Part shown: positions 8,529 through 15,664 of the stretch, in pieces
How positions within the stretch are numbered: the stretch's first letter is position 1
How the letters are laid out: each line of letters starts with the position of its first letter
From: JBATTK01 sp049670505
GTDB taxonomy: Bacteria; Bacteroidota; Bacteroidia; Flavobacteriales; Flavobacteriaceae
Reading direction: 5' to 3'
NCBI GenBank assembly: GCA_049670505.1
Contig: JBATTK010000165.1
Span: 1 to 16,954 of the forward strand
Length of the DNA: 16,954 bases
Translations under genes and position numbers: made by a program
Notes under the pieces: model-generated
Told to the model about the DNA's origin: nothing
Seen by the model: the letters and a program-made list of their open reading frames with translations, nothing else
Database searches by the model: none

Positions 8529-11069
8529 ATGAAAAAACAAAAATACAATACCAATCAATTCTACGGATTGATGCACACTGACATCGAGGGTATCGATGCC
8601 CTTATTGAACTGGCCCTAAACATCCGTTGGTCATGGAACCATGCCTCTGATAAATTATGGCAACAACTAGATCCGGAACTCTGGGAATTCACGCGGAACC
8701 CTTGGGTCATTTTGCAAACGGTTTCAAGAGATCGGCTGAAGGAGCATTTGACAGATCCGGCTTTTCAAGAAAAACTCGATAGCCTATTAAAGGCGAACGA
8801 ACAAGCAATTTCCGCGCCTTCGTGGTTTCAGGAAAACCATTCAAAGACCGCGCTTACCACTATCGCCTATTTCAGTATGGAATATATGCTCAATGAGGCC
8901 CTACCTATTTATGCTGGTGGCCTGGGAAATGTAGCGGGAGATCAACTAAAAGCGGCCAGCGATCTGGGCGTGCCCGTTGTCGCTGTGGGATTGCTTTATG
9001 CCAAAGGCTATTTCCGTCAGGAAATAGACAAATATGGAACGCAAAATGCATTGTTTCCCTATAATGACCCAGGGCAATTGCCCGTTACACCATTACGTCT
9101 ACCGAACGGGGAATGGCTTCGTATAAGGGTATCGTTGCCCGGTCACCCGATATGGCTCCGAGCATGGCAGGTACAGGTAGGAAGGGCGAAACTCTATCTG
9201 TTGGATAGCAACGACGCCGCCAACTTGCCCACCCATCGCGGAATTACCGATGAGCTGTATGGTGGAGGGCCCGAACTGCGCATAAAACAGGAAATCATAT
9301 TGGGTATAGGAGGCTACAGATTACTAAAAGCCTTGAATATAAAACCCGAAGTATGCCATATGAACGAAGGGCATGCGGCCTTTTTGGTCTTGGAACGTGC
9401 CAATGATTTTATGAAGGCGAACGGAACTTCTTTTGAGGAGGCACTTGCCGTAACCCGCACGGGCAACCTATTTACGACACACACGGCGGTGGCTGCTGGT
9501 TTTGATCATTTCAGCCCCTCGTCAATGGAATACCACTTAGGCGCTTATGCCAAAAAACAACTGGGCTTGGATTTTAATGATTTGATGGCCCTAGGGCGGA
9601 CAGACATCAATAACCGATGGGAGAATTTTAACATGGCATATCTGGCCATTCGTGGCAGTGGGGCAGTAAATGGCGTTAGCCGTTTGCATGGTGAAGTAAG
9701 CAGAAATCTTTTTAACAATCTTTTCCCGCGCTGGCCAGTAGAGGAAGTTCCGGTTGGCCATGTAACTAATGGAGTGCACATGCCATGTTGGGATTCGAAA
9801 TATGCGGATGAAATCTGGACGGAATCCTGTGGAAAGGATCGCTGGAGGGGCGAACTCGGTGACCATTCAGCACATATTTCGAAACTATCCGACGAAAAAC
9901 TATGGGAATTTAGGGCCCGATCCAGAAACCACCTTGTCGGTTTTATAAGGGAAAGGTTTGAGAGACAGGCAATAGTCTCTGGCCTACCATCGGAAGTGGT
10001 CGAAATCGCAAACCACGTTTTTGACCCGGACACCCTGACCTTGGGCTTTGCCCGCCGATTTGTGCCTTACAAAAGACCGGATCTCTTATTGTACGATCCC
10101 GAACGTTTGGTAAGAATTCTTACCCATCCTGAACATCCGGTACAATTGGTATTGGCCGGTAAAGCTCCCCCATTTGATGAAGCGGGAAAAGAATTGATAC
10201 GAAAATGGGTGCAGTTTATCCAACAACATAATTTGTACAAGCATGTCCTCTTTCTAAGTGATTATGATATGATGCTGGCGGAAAATTTGGTCCAGGGTGT
10301 TGATGTGTGGCTAAATACCCCACGAAGACCATGGGAAGCCAGCGGAACCAGTGGTATGAAAATACTTGTAAATGGTGGTCTCAATTTGTCGGAATTGGAC
10401 GGTTGGTGGGCCGAGGCATACACTCCCGAAGTAGGCTGGGCATTGGGCGATGGTCAAGAACATGGCGATGATCCCGCATGGGACGCGCACGAGGCAGCAA
10501 CACTATATGATATACTGGAGCAGCAGGTCGTTCCCGAATTCTACGCACGTAACAAAAAAGGAGTATCGGAAATTTGGGTGGAACACATGCGAAAAAGTAT
10601 GGCGACCCTAACGCCCCGTTTTTCCGCCAACCGAACGGTTCGCGAATATACGGAGGACTATTACCTGCCAGCTGCAATCAACTATAAAAAATGCGCAGCT
10701 AGGAAAGGAGCTAAAGGGAAAAGAATTGTTAGCGCAGGATATGAGCTCAAAAATAAATGGGATGCCATACAAATTGGTAAAGTTGAAATTGAAAGTGCAC
10801 GTCAAAAGCATCACTTTAAAGTACCAATATGGTTGAAAGGAATAAACCCCAAGCATATTCAGGTAGAACTATTCGCTGAAGGAATCAATGGTGAAGCGTC
10901 TGAAAACATCAAAATGAAATTTGATTGGATGGGGGAAGACGAGGCACATAACTTTTATGCACAGGTAAATACTTCCCGACCAATCGATCACTATACGGTC
11001 CGCGTTGTACCCAGCTACGAAGGCGTTTTCGTACCGTTGGAGGACAACTTGATAGTATGGCAACATTAA
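8529..11069 (+). CDS. glgP: Alpha-glucan (glycogen/maltodextrin) phosphorylase, GT35
   Basis: Releases glucose 1-phosphate from alpha-1,4 glucan ends using phosphate and pyridoxal phosphate, saving one ATP per hexose compared with hydrolysis. The 846-residue protein begins with a DUF3417-type region (about 15-110, containing IRWSWNHASDKLW), as in the shorter bacterial phosphorylases related to the Thermotoga enzyme. The catalytic core begins at TIAYFSMEYML and includes YAGGLGNVAGDQLKAASDLG, CHMNEGHAAFL and FARRFVPYKRPDLL. The cofactor site EASGTSGMKILVNGG gives Lys611 as the PLP-binding lysine. A C-terminal extension of about 100 residues (about 735-846) looks beta-rich. The N-terminal regulatory phosphorylation segment of animal enzymes is absent. 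It feeds the Pfk-aldolase-GAPDH steps encoded nearby through a phosphoglucomutase not present in this window. Confidence 0.96.
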   Translation: MKKQKYNTNQFYGLMHTDIEGIDALIELALNIRWSWNHASDKLWQQLDPELWEFTRNPWVILQTVSRDRLKEHLTDPAFQEKLDSLLKANEQAISAPSWFQENHSKTALTTIAYFSMEYMLNEALPIYAGGLGNVAGDQLKAASDLGVPVVAVGLLYAKGYFRQEIDKYGTQNALFPYNDPGQLPVTPLRLPNGEWLRIRVSLPGHPIWLRAWQVQVGRAKLYLLDSNDAANLPTHRGITDELYGGGPELRIKQEIILGIGGYRLLKALNIKPEVCHMNEGHAAFLVLERANDFMKANGTSFEEALAVTRTGNLFTTHTAVAAGFDHFSPSSMEYHLGAYAKKQLGLDFNDLMALGRTDINNRWENFNMAYLAIRGSGAVNGVSRLHGEVSRNLFNNLFPRWPVEEVPVGHVTNGVHMPCWDSKYADEIWTESCGKDRWRGELGDHSAHISKLSDEKLWEFRARSRNHLVGFIRERFERQAIVSGLPSEVVEIANHVFDPDTLTLGFARRFVPYKRPDLLLYDPERLVRILTHPEHPVQLVLAGKAPPFDEAGKELIRKWVQFIQQHNLYKHVLFLSDYDMMLAENLVQGVDVWLNTPRRPWEASGTSGMKILVNGGLNLSELDGWWAEAYTPEVGWALGDGQEHGDDPAWDAHEAATLYDILEQQVVPEFYARNKKGVSEIWVEHMRKSMATLTPRFSANRTVREYTEDYYLPAAINYKKCAARKGAKGKRIVSAGYELKNKWDAIQIGKVEIESARQKHHFKVPIWLKGINPKHIQVELFAEGINGEASENIKMKFDWMGEDEAHNFYAQVNTSRPIDHYTVRVVPSYEGVFVPLEDNLIVWQH

Positions 11070-11095
11070 AATGGAAGTTTAAATAAAAAAGAAAA

Positions 11096-11314
11096 ATGGA
11101 AACACTGGAATATCACGAAACTATATTGAAAAAGGTCAGCTTCGACGCGGAGTTACTAAAGATAGAACTGAAAAAGGCGGTTCGCAATACCACCTGTTCC
11201 CAACAACCGGCCTTATTGGAATGGTGCGGTAAGGAGCTCGGGGTAAAATATAAAGAGATTGCATCTTCCTTTATGAAAGACAAGGATTGTGCTTTTAATG
11301 AGTCGGATTCATGA
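11096..11314 (+). CDS. Small protein of unknown function, 72 aa
   Basis: I do not recognise this protein. It is 72 residues, mostly helical in appearance and highly charged, with three cysteines (34, 45, 66) and no signal peptide or membrane segment. A Leu/Lys-rich helix (about 16-30) precedes CSQQPALLEWCGKELGVKYKE, and the tail is acidic and Ser-rich. It starts 26 bp after glgP after an A-rich leader and ends 39 bp before pfkA. Its position in the same tight run supports it as a real gene. A role as a small partner or regulator of the flanking enzymes is possible but unsupported by any motif. The cysteines could bind a metal or be redox-active. Confidence 0.7.
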   Translation: METLEYHETILKKVSFDAELLKIELKKAVRNTTCSQQPALLEWCGKELGVKYKEIASSFMKDKDCAFNESDS

Positions 11315-11353
11315 TAGGGTTCAGCTAAGAATTATCGAAAAAAAACTTAGAAG

Positions 11354-12328
11354 ATGAAGAATATAAAATGTCAACATATAGCAGTATTTACCTCGGGAGG
11401 TGATTCCCCGGGGATGAACGCGGCCTTATACGGAATTGCAAAAAAAGCAGAACAAAGTGGTATCAAGTTAAGTGGTATCCGAAAAGGATATGAGGGCTTA
11501 ATAGATGGCGATTTAGTTCTTTTGGACGCCCACAAATTGCAAAAGATGGTACATCGAGGAGGAACACTACTAAAAACATCTCGAAGCAAACGCTTTTTAA
11601 CGCTGGAAGGAAGACAGCGAGCTTTGGCAAATCTCCAAAAAAATGATATAGATGCTCTAATCGCGATAGGTGGCGACGGAACATTTAAGGGATTATTGGC
11701 CTTTTCGGAAATATGTGACATCCCATTTATAGGCATTCCTGGAACCATAGACAATGATTTGGCAGGCACGGATTTTACTCTAGGTTTTGACTCTGCCGTT
11801 AACACTGCCGTTGAAAATATTGATAAGATCAGGGATACGGCCGAGTCCCACAACAGGATATTCCTGATTGAAGTTATGGGAAGGGATTCAGGTTACATTG
11901 CCATTCATTCGGGATTGGGTACCGGCGCGGATGCCATTTTAATTCCTGAAAGCGGACAGGACTTTGTCCAACTATTAAAAAGGGCCGGCAACTACAATAG
12001 CGAAGATGCATTTATTGTAATTGTATCTGAAGGAGATGAGTTGGGCGCCGAGAGTGCCGCATCTAAAATCAAGGAACTGAATCCTGATGTAGACCTACGC
12101 ATAACCAAGTTGGGTCATGTACAAAGAGGTGGAAACCCCTCGGCTGCCGATCGAATGTTGGGGATAAGACTAGGTGTAGCTTCCGTAAAATCAATTCTGA
12201 GCGAAAAGAAGAATGTTATGGTCGGGGTTCTAAATAATGAATTAAGTCTTACGCCTTTTGAACAGGTGGTAAAACAACACCAAGTAAATAATGAATTGTA
12301 CGAACTCGTAAATATTTTTAGTAAATAA
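11354..12328 (+). CDS. pfkA: ATP-dependent 6-phosphofructokinase
   Basis: Phosphorylates fructose 6-phosphate to the 1,6-bisphosphate, the committing step of glycolysis. The 324-residue length fits the bacterial PfkA type (E. coli 320). Visible are the ATP loop FTSGGDSPGMNAA (12-24), IGGDGT (105-110), PGTIDND with catalytic Asp133, EVMGRDSGY, and LGHVQRGGNP. Gly in GGDGT and in PGTIDND indicates the ATP-dependent rather than the PPi-dependent form. Substrate-binding arginines corresponding to E. coli Arg72, 162, 171 and 243 appear present. Two allosteric-site arginines of E. coli PfkA (21 and 25) align with Tyr26 and Lys30, while the Arg54 equivalent is kept, so effector control may differ. 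It is followed after 14 bp by ldhA. This is likely an accessory isozyme tuned to this locus (inference). Confidence 0.95.
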   Translation: MKNIKCQHIAVFTSGGDSPGMNAALYGIAKKAEQSGIKLSGIRKGYEGLIDGDLVLLDAHKLQKMVHRGGTLLKTSRSKRFLTLEGRQRALANLQKNDIDALIAIGGDGTFKGLLAFSEICDIPFIGIPGTIDNDLAGTDFTLGFDSAVNTAVENIDKIRDTAESHNRIFLIEVMGRDSGYIAIHSGLGTGADAILIPESGQDFVQLLKRAGNYNSEDAFIVIVSEGDELGAESAASKIKELNPDVDLRITKLGHVQRGGNPSAADRMLGIRLGVASVKSILSEKKNVMVGVLNNELSLTPFEQVVKQHQVNNELYELVNIFSK

Positions 12329-12342
12329 AATAACAATAGTAG

Positions 12343-13338
12343 ATGAAGACAACTGTATTCAGTACCCATAAATTCGAAGAATCGTATTTGACATCCGCCA
12401 ATGATAACAAGCATGAATTGATGCTACTAGAGGTACGATTGTCTGAACATACCGCTGCCTTGGCAAAAGGCTCGGAGGCCATCAGCTTGTTTACCGGGGA
12501 TGATGCTTCCGCCAGGGTACTAGAAAAATTAGCGGTATTTGGCGTCAAGTATATAGCCCTACGCTCGGCAGGTTACAACCATGTTGATATGGAAAAGGCC
12601 CATGAACTTGATATCAAAATAGCACGTGTTCCCGCATATTCTCCTTACGCCATAGCGGAACACACCGTTGCGTTGATTTTAGCATTAAACAGAAAACTAA
12701 TAAGGGCCAACAATAGAGTGCGTGAACAGAATTTTTCCTTAAACGGACTTATTGGTTTTGATCTGAACGGGAAAACAGTTGGTGTAATAGGTACTGGAAA
12801 AATTGGAGGGGTGCTAATCAAAATACTTCATGGTTTCGGCTGTAAAATATTGGCCTATGATGTCAATAAGGATGAAAACCTGGTCGAACAGTACGGGGTT
12901 CACTATACCGATTGTAAAACATTATGCGGCGAATCGGATATTATCAGCCTTCATGTCCCTTTGACTCCCGACACCAAGCATTTGATTGATTCTCACCAGA
13001 TAGTCAATATGAAAAGTGGGGCAATGCTTATCAATACAAGCAGGGGTGGCTTGGTAGATACCAAAGCCGTCATCGAAGGGTTAAAAACAGGAAAGGTTGG
13101 ATATTTTGGGATGGACGTCTATGAGGAAGAGGAAGGACTCTTCTTTGAGGACCATTCGGATGAAATACTTCAGGATGATGTCATTGCACGTTTAATGACC
13201 TTCAACAATGTTCTGATAACAAGCCATCAGGCATTCTTGACCAATACGGCCTTGACCAACATTGCGGACACCACCATATATAATCTGGATTGTTTTGAAA
13301 AACAACTCGACTCGGGAAACGAAGTGGCTAGCAAATAA
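12343..13338 (+). CDS. ldhA: Fermentative D-lactate dehydrogenase (LdhA type)
   Basis: Reduces pyruvate to D-lactate with NADH, regenerating NAD+ for GAPDH. The 331-residue protein is close in length and layout to E. coli LdhA (329). Shared landmarks are KYIALRSAGYNHVDM (69-83), RVPAYSPYAIAEH (95-107), NAD-binding GVIGTGKIGG (147-156), NTSRGGLVD with Arg234, MDVYEEEEGLFFED with Glu263, and TSHQAFLT with His295. These are the Arg-Glu-His catalytic set of D-2-hydroxyacid dehydrogenases. The close LdhA resemblance, including LFFED and the C-terminal QAFLT region, favours pyruvate over other 2-oxoacids, though another 2-oxoacid remains possible. It sits 14 bp after pfkA, pairing an upper-glycolysis step with the NAD+-regenerating step. 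Confidence 0.94.
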   Translation: MKTTVFSTHKFEESYLTSANDNKHELMLLEVRLSEHTAALAKGSEAISLFTGDDASARVLEKLAVFGVKYIALRSAGYNHVDMEKAHELDIKIARVPAYSPYAIAEHTVALILALNRKLIRANNRVREQNFSLNGLIGFDLNGKTVGVIGTGKIGGVLIKILHGFGCKILAYDVNKDENLVEQYGVHYTDCKTLCGESDIISLHVPLTPDTKHLIDSHQIVNMKSGAMLINTSRGGLVDTKAVIEGLKTGKVGYFGMDVYEEEEGLFFEDHSDEILQDDVIARLMTFNNVLITSHQAFLTNTALTNIADTTIYNLDCFEKQLDSGNEVASK

Positions 13339-13344
13339 AACGAC

Positions 13345-13384
13345 AAGCTTCTTTAGGAAGTTTTTAAATGTATATAAACCTAAA
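13345..13384 (+). terminator. Possible weak hairpin between ldhA and usp
   Basis: In the 57-bp gap after ldhA, AAGCTTC (13345-13351) can pair with GAAGTTT (13357-13363) around a TTTAG loop, with one G-U pair. The run continues into TT AAA, resembling a weak intrinsic terminator. An alternative pairing, TTTAGG (13352-13357) with CCTAAA (13379-13384), is mutually exclusive with it. The stem is AT-rich and short, so this could be a partial terminator, a processing site in the usp leader, or chance. Confidence 0.3.
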
Positions 13385-13395
13385 AAGATATCACT

Positions 13396-14226
13396 ATGAA
13401 AAATATTCTTGTACCTACAGATTTCTCCGAAAACTGCAATAAAGCTGCCGATTTGGGGATTCAAATGGCCAAACTTTACGATTCGGAAATCCATTTTTTT
13501 CACTTGATACATACCCCTGTGGACTGGGTAAAACTGGACAAGCTAAAGGAAAAAAGATATCCTGACACCTTGAGGGAAATCGGATCGGCCAAGTCGGCCT
13601 TGCGGGAAATGGAGAAAAAAGCGGAGAAGGAAAATTTAAAGTGTCGCACCTTCTTGGAATATCAAGTTGAGACTACCAATATTTTAAAACATTCCGGTCA
13701 TTTTCACCACGATTTTATTATCACCGGGAGTAGCGGCACGAAGGGCACCGCCCGTGAACTTTTTGGTAGTAATGTTGAAAAAATTGTACGAAAATCGGAT
13801 GTGCCCGTAATCGTGGTAAAAGAGGACGAGGTCTCCTTCCCTTTTAAAAATATAGTTTTTGTCTCTGATTTTATGGAGGATGTGAGTGGTGCTTTCGAGC
13901 ATGTAATTTCAATCGCAAAAAAATGCAATGCCCATATTCGTTTGTTGCGTATCAATACCCAAACGGATACCAATAGCATCGTAGCAGGTCTGAATCCGAT
14001 TAAGAAATTTTTGGAAAAGTTTCCCGATGTGAAAAATTATTCAATGTACGTCAATAACGAGCCGTCTGTGGAAACCGGTATAAACACGTTCTTAAGACAC
14101 GAACCTGCGGATTTGATTGCTATGTCGACCCATGGCAGTACAGGCTTTTTGAGCTTGTTTTCCAAAAGTATCGCAGAAGGTGTGACCAATCATTCCGCAC
14201 TTCCGGTAATGACAATTAAAATTTAA
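13396..14226 (+). CDS. Tandem-domain universal stress protein (UspA family)
   Basis: Cytosolic stress protein of 276 residues with two UspA domains (about 1-142 and 150-276). Domain 1 starts KNILVPTDFSE and carries the complete ATP-binding pattern G-2x-G-9x-G-S at residues 111-125 (GSSG, then GS). Domain 2 starts KNIVFVSDFME and has GSTG at 247-250, but nine residues later Ala260-Glu261 replace the G-S/T pair, so its nucleotide site looks degenerate. Double-domain Usps of this type are common in Bacteroidota near ion channels and energy-stress genes. It follows ldhA after 57 bp, the longest gap before 15,920, and precedes the K+ channel by 15 bp. It may start a sub-operon. The molecular target is unknown. 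Confidence 0.93.
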   Translation: MKNILVPTDFSENCNKAADLGIQMAKLYDSEIHFFHLIHTPVDWVKLDKLKEKRYPDTLREIGSAKSALREMEKKAEKENLKCRTFLEYQVETTNILKHSGHFHHDFIITGSSGTKGTARELFGSNVEKIVRKSDVPVIVVKEDEVSFPFKNIVFVSDFMEDVSGAFEHVISIAKKCNAHIRLLRINTQTDTNSIVAGLNPIKKFLEKFPDVKNYSMYVNNEPSVETGINTFLRHEPADLIAMSTHGSTGFLSLFSKSIAEGVTNHSALPVMTIKI

Positions 14227-14241
14227 AAAAAGCATAATACG

Positions 14242-14796
14242 ATGTCGGACAGCTTAAATCAAATACAAGAAGAGCCCTTTTATAAACTATTGTTGGGAAG
14301 AACGGTATTGCCCCTTGTTACCATTTTGGGAATTGGCATCTTGTATGTTGTTTTGATGTCGATGATTGATCACCCGGCTTTTCCATTCCACATAATCATA
14401 GTAACAGCAGCATTGGGCAAGACCATAGTAATTACAATGACCACCTTGAAACGACTGTCAAAGTTGATAAAGATTTGTCATTCATTGGAGCGATTGCTTT
14501 GGGTTTTTGGATTGATAATCATCATAAGTATTTTCTCCTTTGCAACCGATTATGCCTGTCTTTTCCAATTCAGTCATACCACGTTTGAAGGCGTTCCCGA
14601 TTATTCAAACTCGTACTTGTATAATTTGTACCACTTCTTTTACTTCAGTGTGATTACTTTTTCAACTGTGGGCTACGGCGATATAGTTCCAACTTCCGAT
14701 GTAGCCAGATTCGTTGTTATGCTCGAAATATTTTTAAGTTTTTTCCTCATCGTATTTGCTTTGGCCAATATTAAAAAAATACACATCAATGGATAA
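14242..14796 (+). CDS. Small potassium channel with TVGYGD selectivity filter
   Basis: Membrane protein of 184 residues with about four hydrophobic segments: 20-42, 48-67, 85-107 and 155-177. Between the last two is a pore loop with the canonical K+ selectivity filter TVGYGD at 142-147, preceded by the hydrophobic, aromatic pore helix YHFFYFSVITFS. This supports a K+-selective channel. The first two segments have no recognisable voltage-sensor arginine series, and the C-terminus ends soon after the last helix (KKIHING), so there is no RCK/TrkA-type cytosolic gating domain. Gating must come from voltage, pH, lipid or a partner. The stop overlaps the ATG of the ATP-cone nuclease gene by 8 bp, implying coupled translation. 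Confidence 0.9.
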   Translation: MSDSLNQIQEEPFYKLLLGRTVLPLVTILGIGILYVVLMSMIDHPAFPFHIIIVTAALGKTIVITMTTLKRLSKLIKICHSLERLLWVFGLIIIISIFSFATDYACLFQFSHTTFEGVPDYSNSYLYNLYHFFYFSVITFSTVGYGDIVPTSDVARFVVMLEIFLSFFLIVFALANIKKIHING

Positions 14797-15628
14797 AATA
14801 AATATCATAAAAGCAAGCGGGGAGAAAGCTCCTTTTGAAATAGATAAAGTAAGGCATTCATTAGAACGGGCCGGTGCCGATAAACTGTTGGTCGAAGAGA
14901 TAGTTCAAGATATTGAAAAGGCTGTGTACGACGGAATGACCACCAAAAAAATATATCAAATGGCCTTTAAAATACTAAAGAAAAAATCTAGGGTAAGTGC
15001 CTCTAGATACAAGCTCAAAAAAGCTTTGATGGAAATGGGACCTTCTGGTTTTCCTTTTGAAAAGTTGGTTGGGAAACTATTGGCGCATGAAGGGTTTTCA
15101 ACTCAGGTTGGTGTCATAGTTCAAGGCAATTGTGTTCAGCACGAAGTAGATGTGATTGCCCAAAAAGAGAATAAACACTATATGATCGAATGTAAATACC
15201 ATAGTGATCAGGGCAGGTTTTGCAATGTGAAAATTCCACTCTATATCCAATCCAGATTTTTGGATGTGGAAAAACAATGGGAAAGACAGCAAGGCCATAA
15301 AACCAAGTTTCATCAAGGGGGTGTTTATACCAATACCCGTTTTACCTCAGATGCCATACAATTTGGCACCTGTGTTGGGCTAATGCTTACAAGTTGGGAT
15401 TATCCGAAAGGAAACGGTCTAAAAGAACGCATAGACAAATCTGGCCTACATCCCTTAACCTCTTTAACAACATTGACAAAGGCCGAAAAATCCAAATTAT
15501 TGGATAAAGGCATTGTGCTCTGCAAGGATATTAACGAAAACCCATCACTATTGGAGCAAATAGGTATCGCCAAGCAACGACAAAAAAAAATTCTCGAAGA
15601 TTCAGAAGAATTATGCACAGCACATTAA
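14789..15628 (+). CDS. ATP-cone domain fused to a PD-(D/E)XK (Mrr-like) nuclease domain
   Basis: A 279-residue protein. Residues 3-83 form an ATP-cone, the nucleotide-sensing domain of NrdR and ribonucleotide reductases (IIKASGEKAPFEIDKVRHSLERAG at the start, then TTKKIYQMAFKILK). Residues about 88-205 resemble the Mrr/restriction-endonuclease fold: Glu91 in FPFEKL, Asp121 in HEVDVIA, and Glu134-Cys-Lys136 in YMIECKYH, which gives the D...ExK catalytic set. Residues about 222-275 (LTSLTTLTKAEKSKLLDKGI, then LLEQIGIAKQRQKKILE) look like a helix-hairpin-helix-like module. The start ATG 14789 is chosen because it begins right at the ATP-cone and overlaps the channel stop (ATGGATAA); an upstream ATG at 14756 would only add channel-frame overlap. 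No methyltransferase is nearby, so this is not a classical restriction enzyme. The substrate is unknown. Confidence 0.85.
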   Translation: MDKINIIKASGEKAPFEIDKVRHSLERAGADKLLVEEIVQDIEKAVYDGMTTKKIYQMAFKILKKKSRVSASRYKLKKALMEMGPSGFPFEKLVGKLLAHEGFSTQVGVIVQGNCVQHEVDVIAQKENKHYMIECKYHSDQGRFCNVKIPLYIQSRFLDVEKQWERQQGHKTKFHQGGVYTNTRFTSDAIQFGTCVGLMLTSWDYPKGNGLKERIDKSGLHPLTSLTTLTKAEKSKLLDKGIVLCKDINENPSLLEQIGIAKQRQKKILEDSEELCTAH

Positions 15629-15630
15629 TC

Positions 15631-15646
15631 TAATAAACGTTCATTA
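15631..15646. promoter_or_regulatory. Imperfect palindrome around AACGTT upstream of the 84-aa gene
   Basis: TAATAAACGTTCATTA is a 16-bp near-palindrome with one mismatched pair, centred on AACGTT, in the 36-bp gap before the small gene at 15665. The 10-mer AATAAACGTT recurs at 15929-15938 in the next gap. It could be an operator for a dimeric regulator or chance in AT-rich DNA. Confidence 0.2.
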
Positions 15647-15664
15647 TTCCTAAAAAGAAAACAG

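Noticed and set aside
9545..10033. Reverse-strand open frame of 162 codons inside glgP
   Set aside because: Fully antisense to a highly conserved GT35 gene, with no recognisable motif and a composition typical of a shadow frame.
11325..11350. CTAAG/CTTAG inverted repeat before pfkA
   Set aside because: Only 5 bp of AT-rich stem with a 16-nt loop, no T-tract, and running up to the pfkA start; likely chance.
11371..11853. Reverse-strand open frame of 160 codons inside pfkA
   Set aside because: Covers the conserved catalytic region of pfkA in antisense; the protein has no domain-like pattern.
11354..12328. PPi-dependent phosphofructokinase
   Set aside because: GGDGT and PGTIDND carry the glycines of the ATP-dependent type, not the Asp and Lys of PPi enzymes.
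14756..14788. Upstream ATG as start of the ATP-cone protein
   Set aside because: The extra 11 residues (MLWPILKKYTS) are only the channel's coding sequence read in another frame. The ATP-cone begins right at ATG 14789.
14789..15628. Classical restriction-modification system
   Set aside because: No methyltransferase or specificity gene lies nearby, and the N-terminal ATP-cone is unlike a restriction enzyme.
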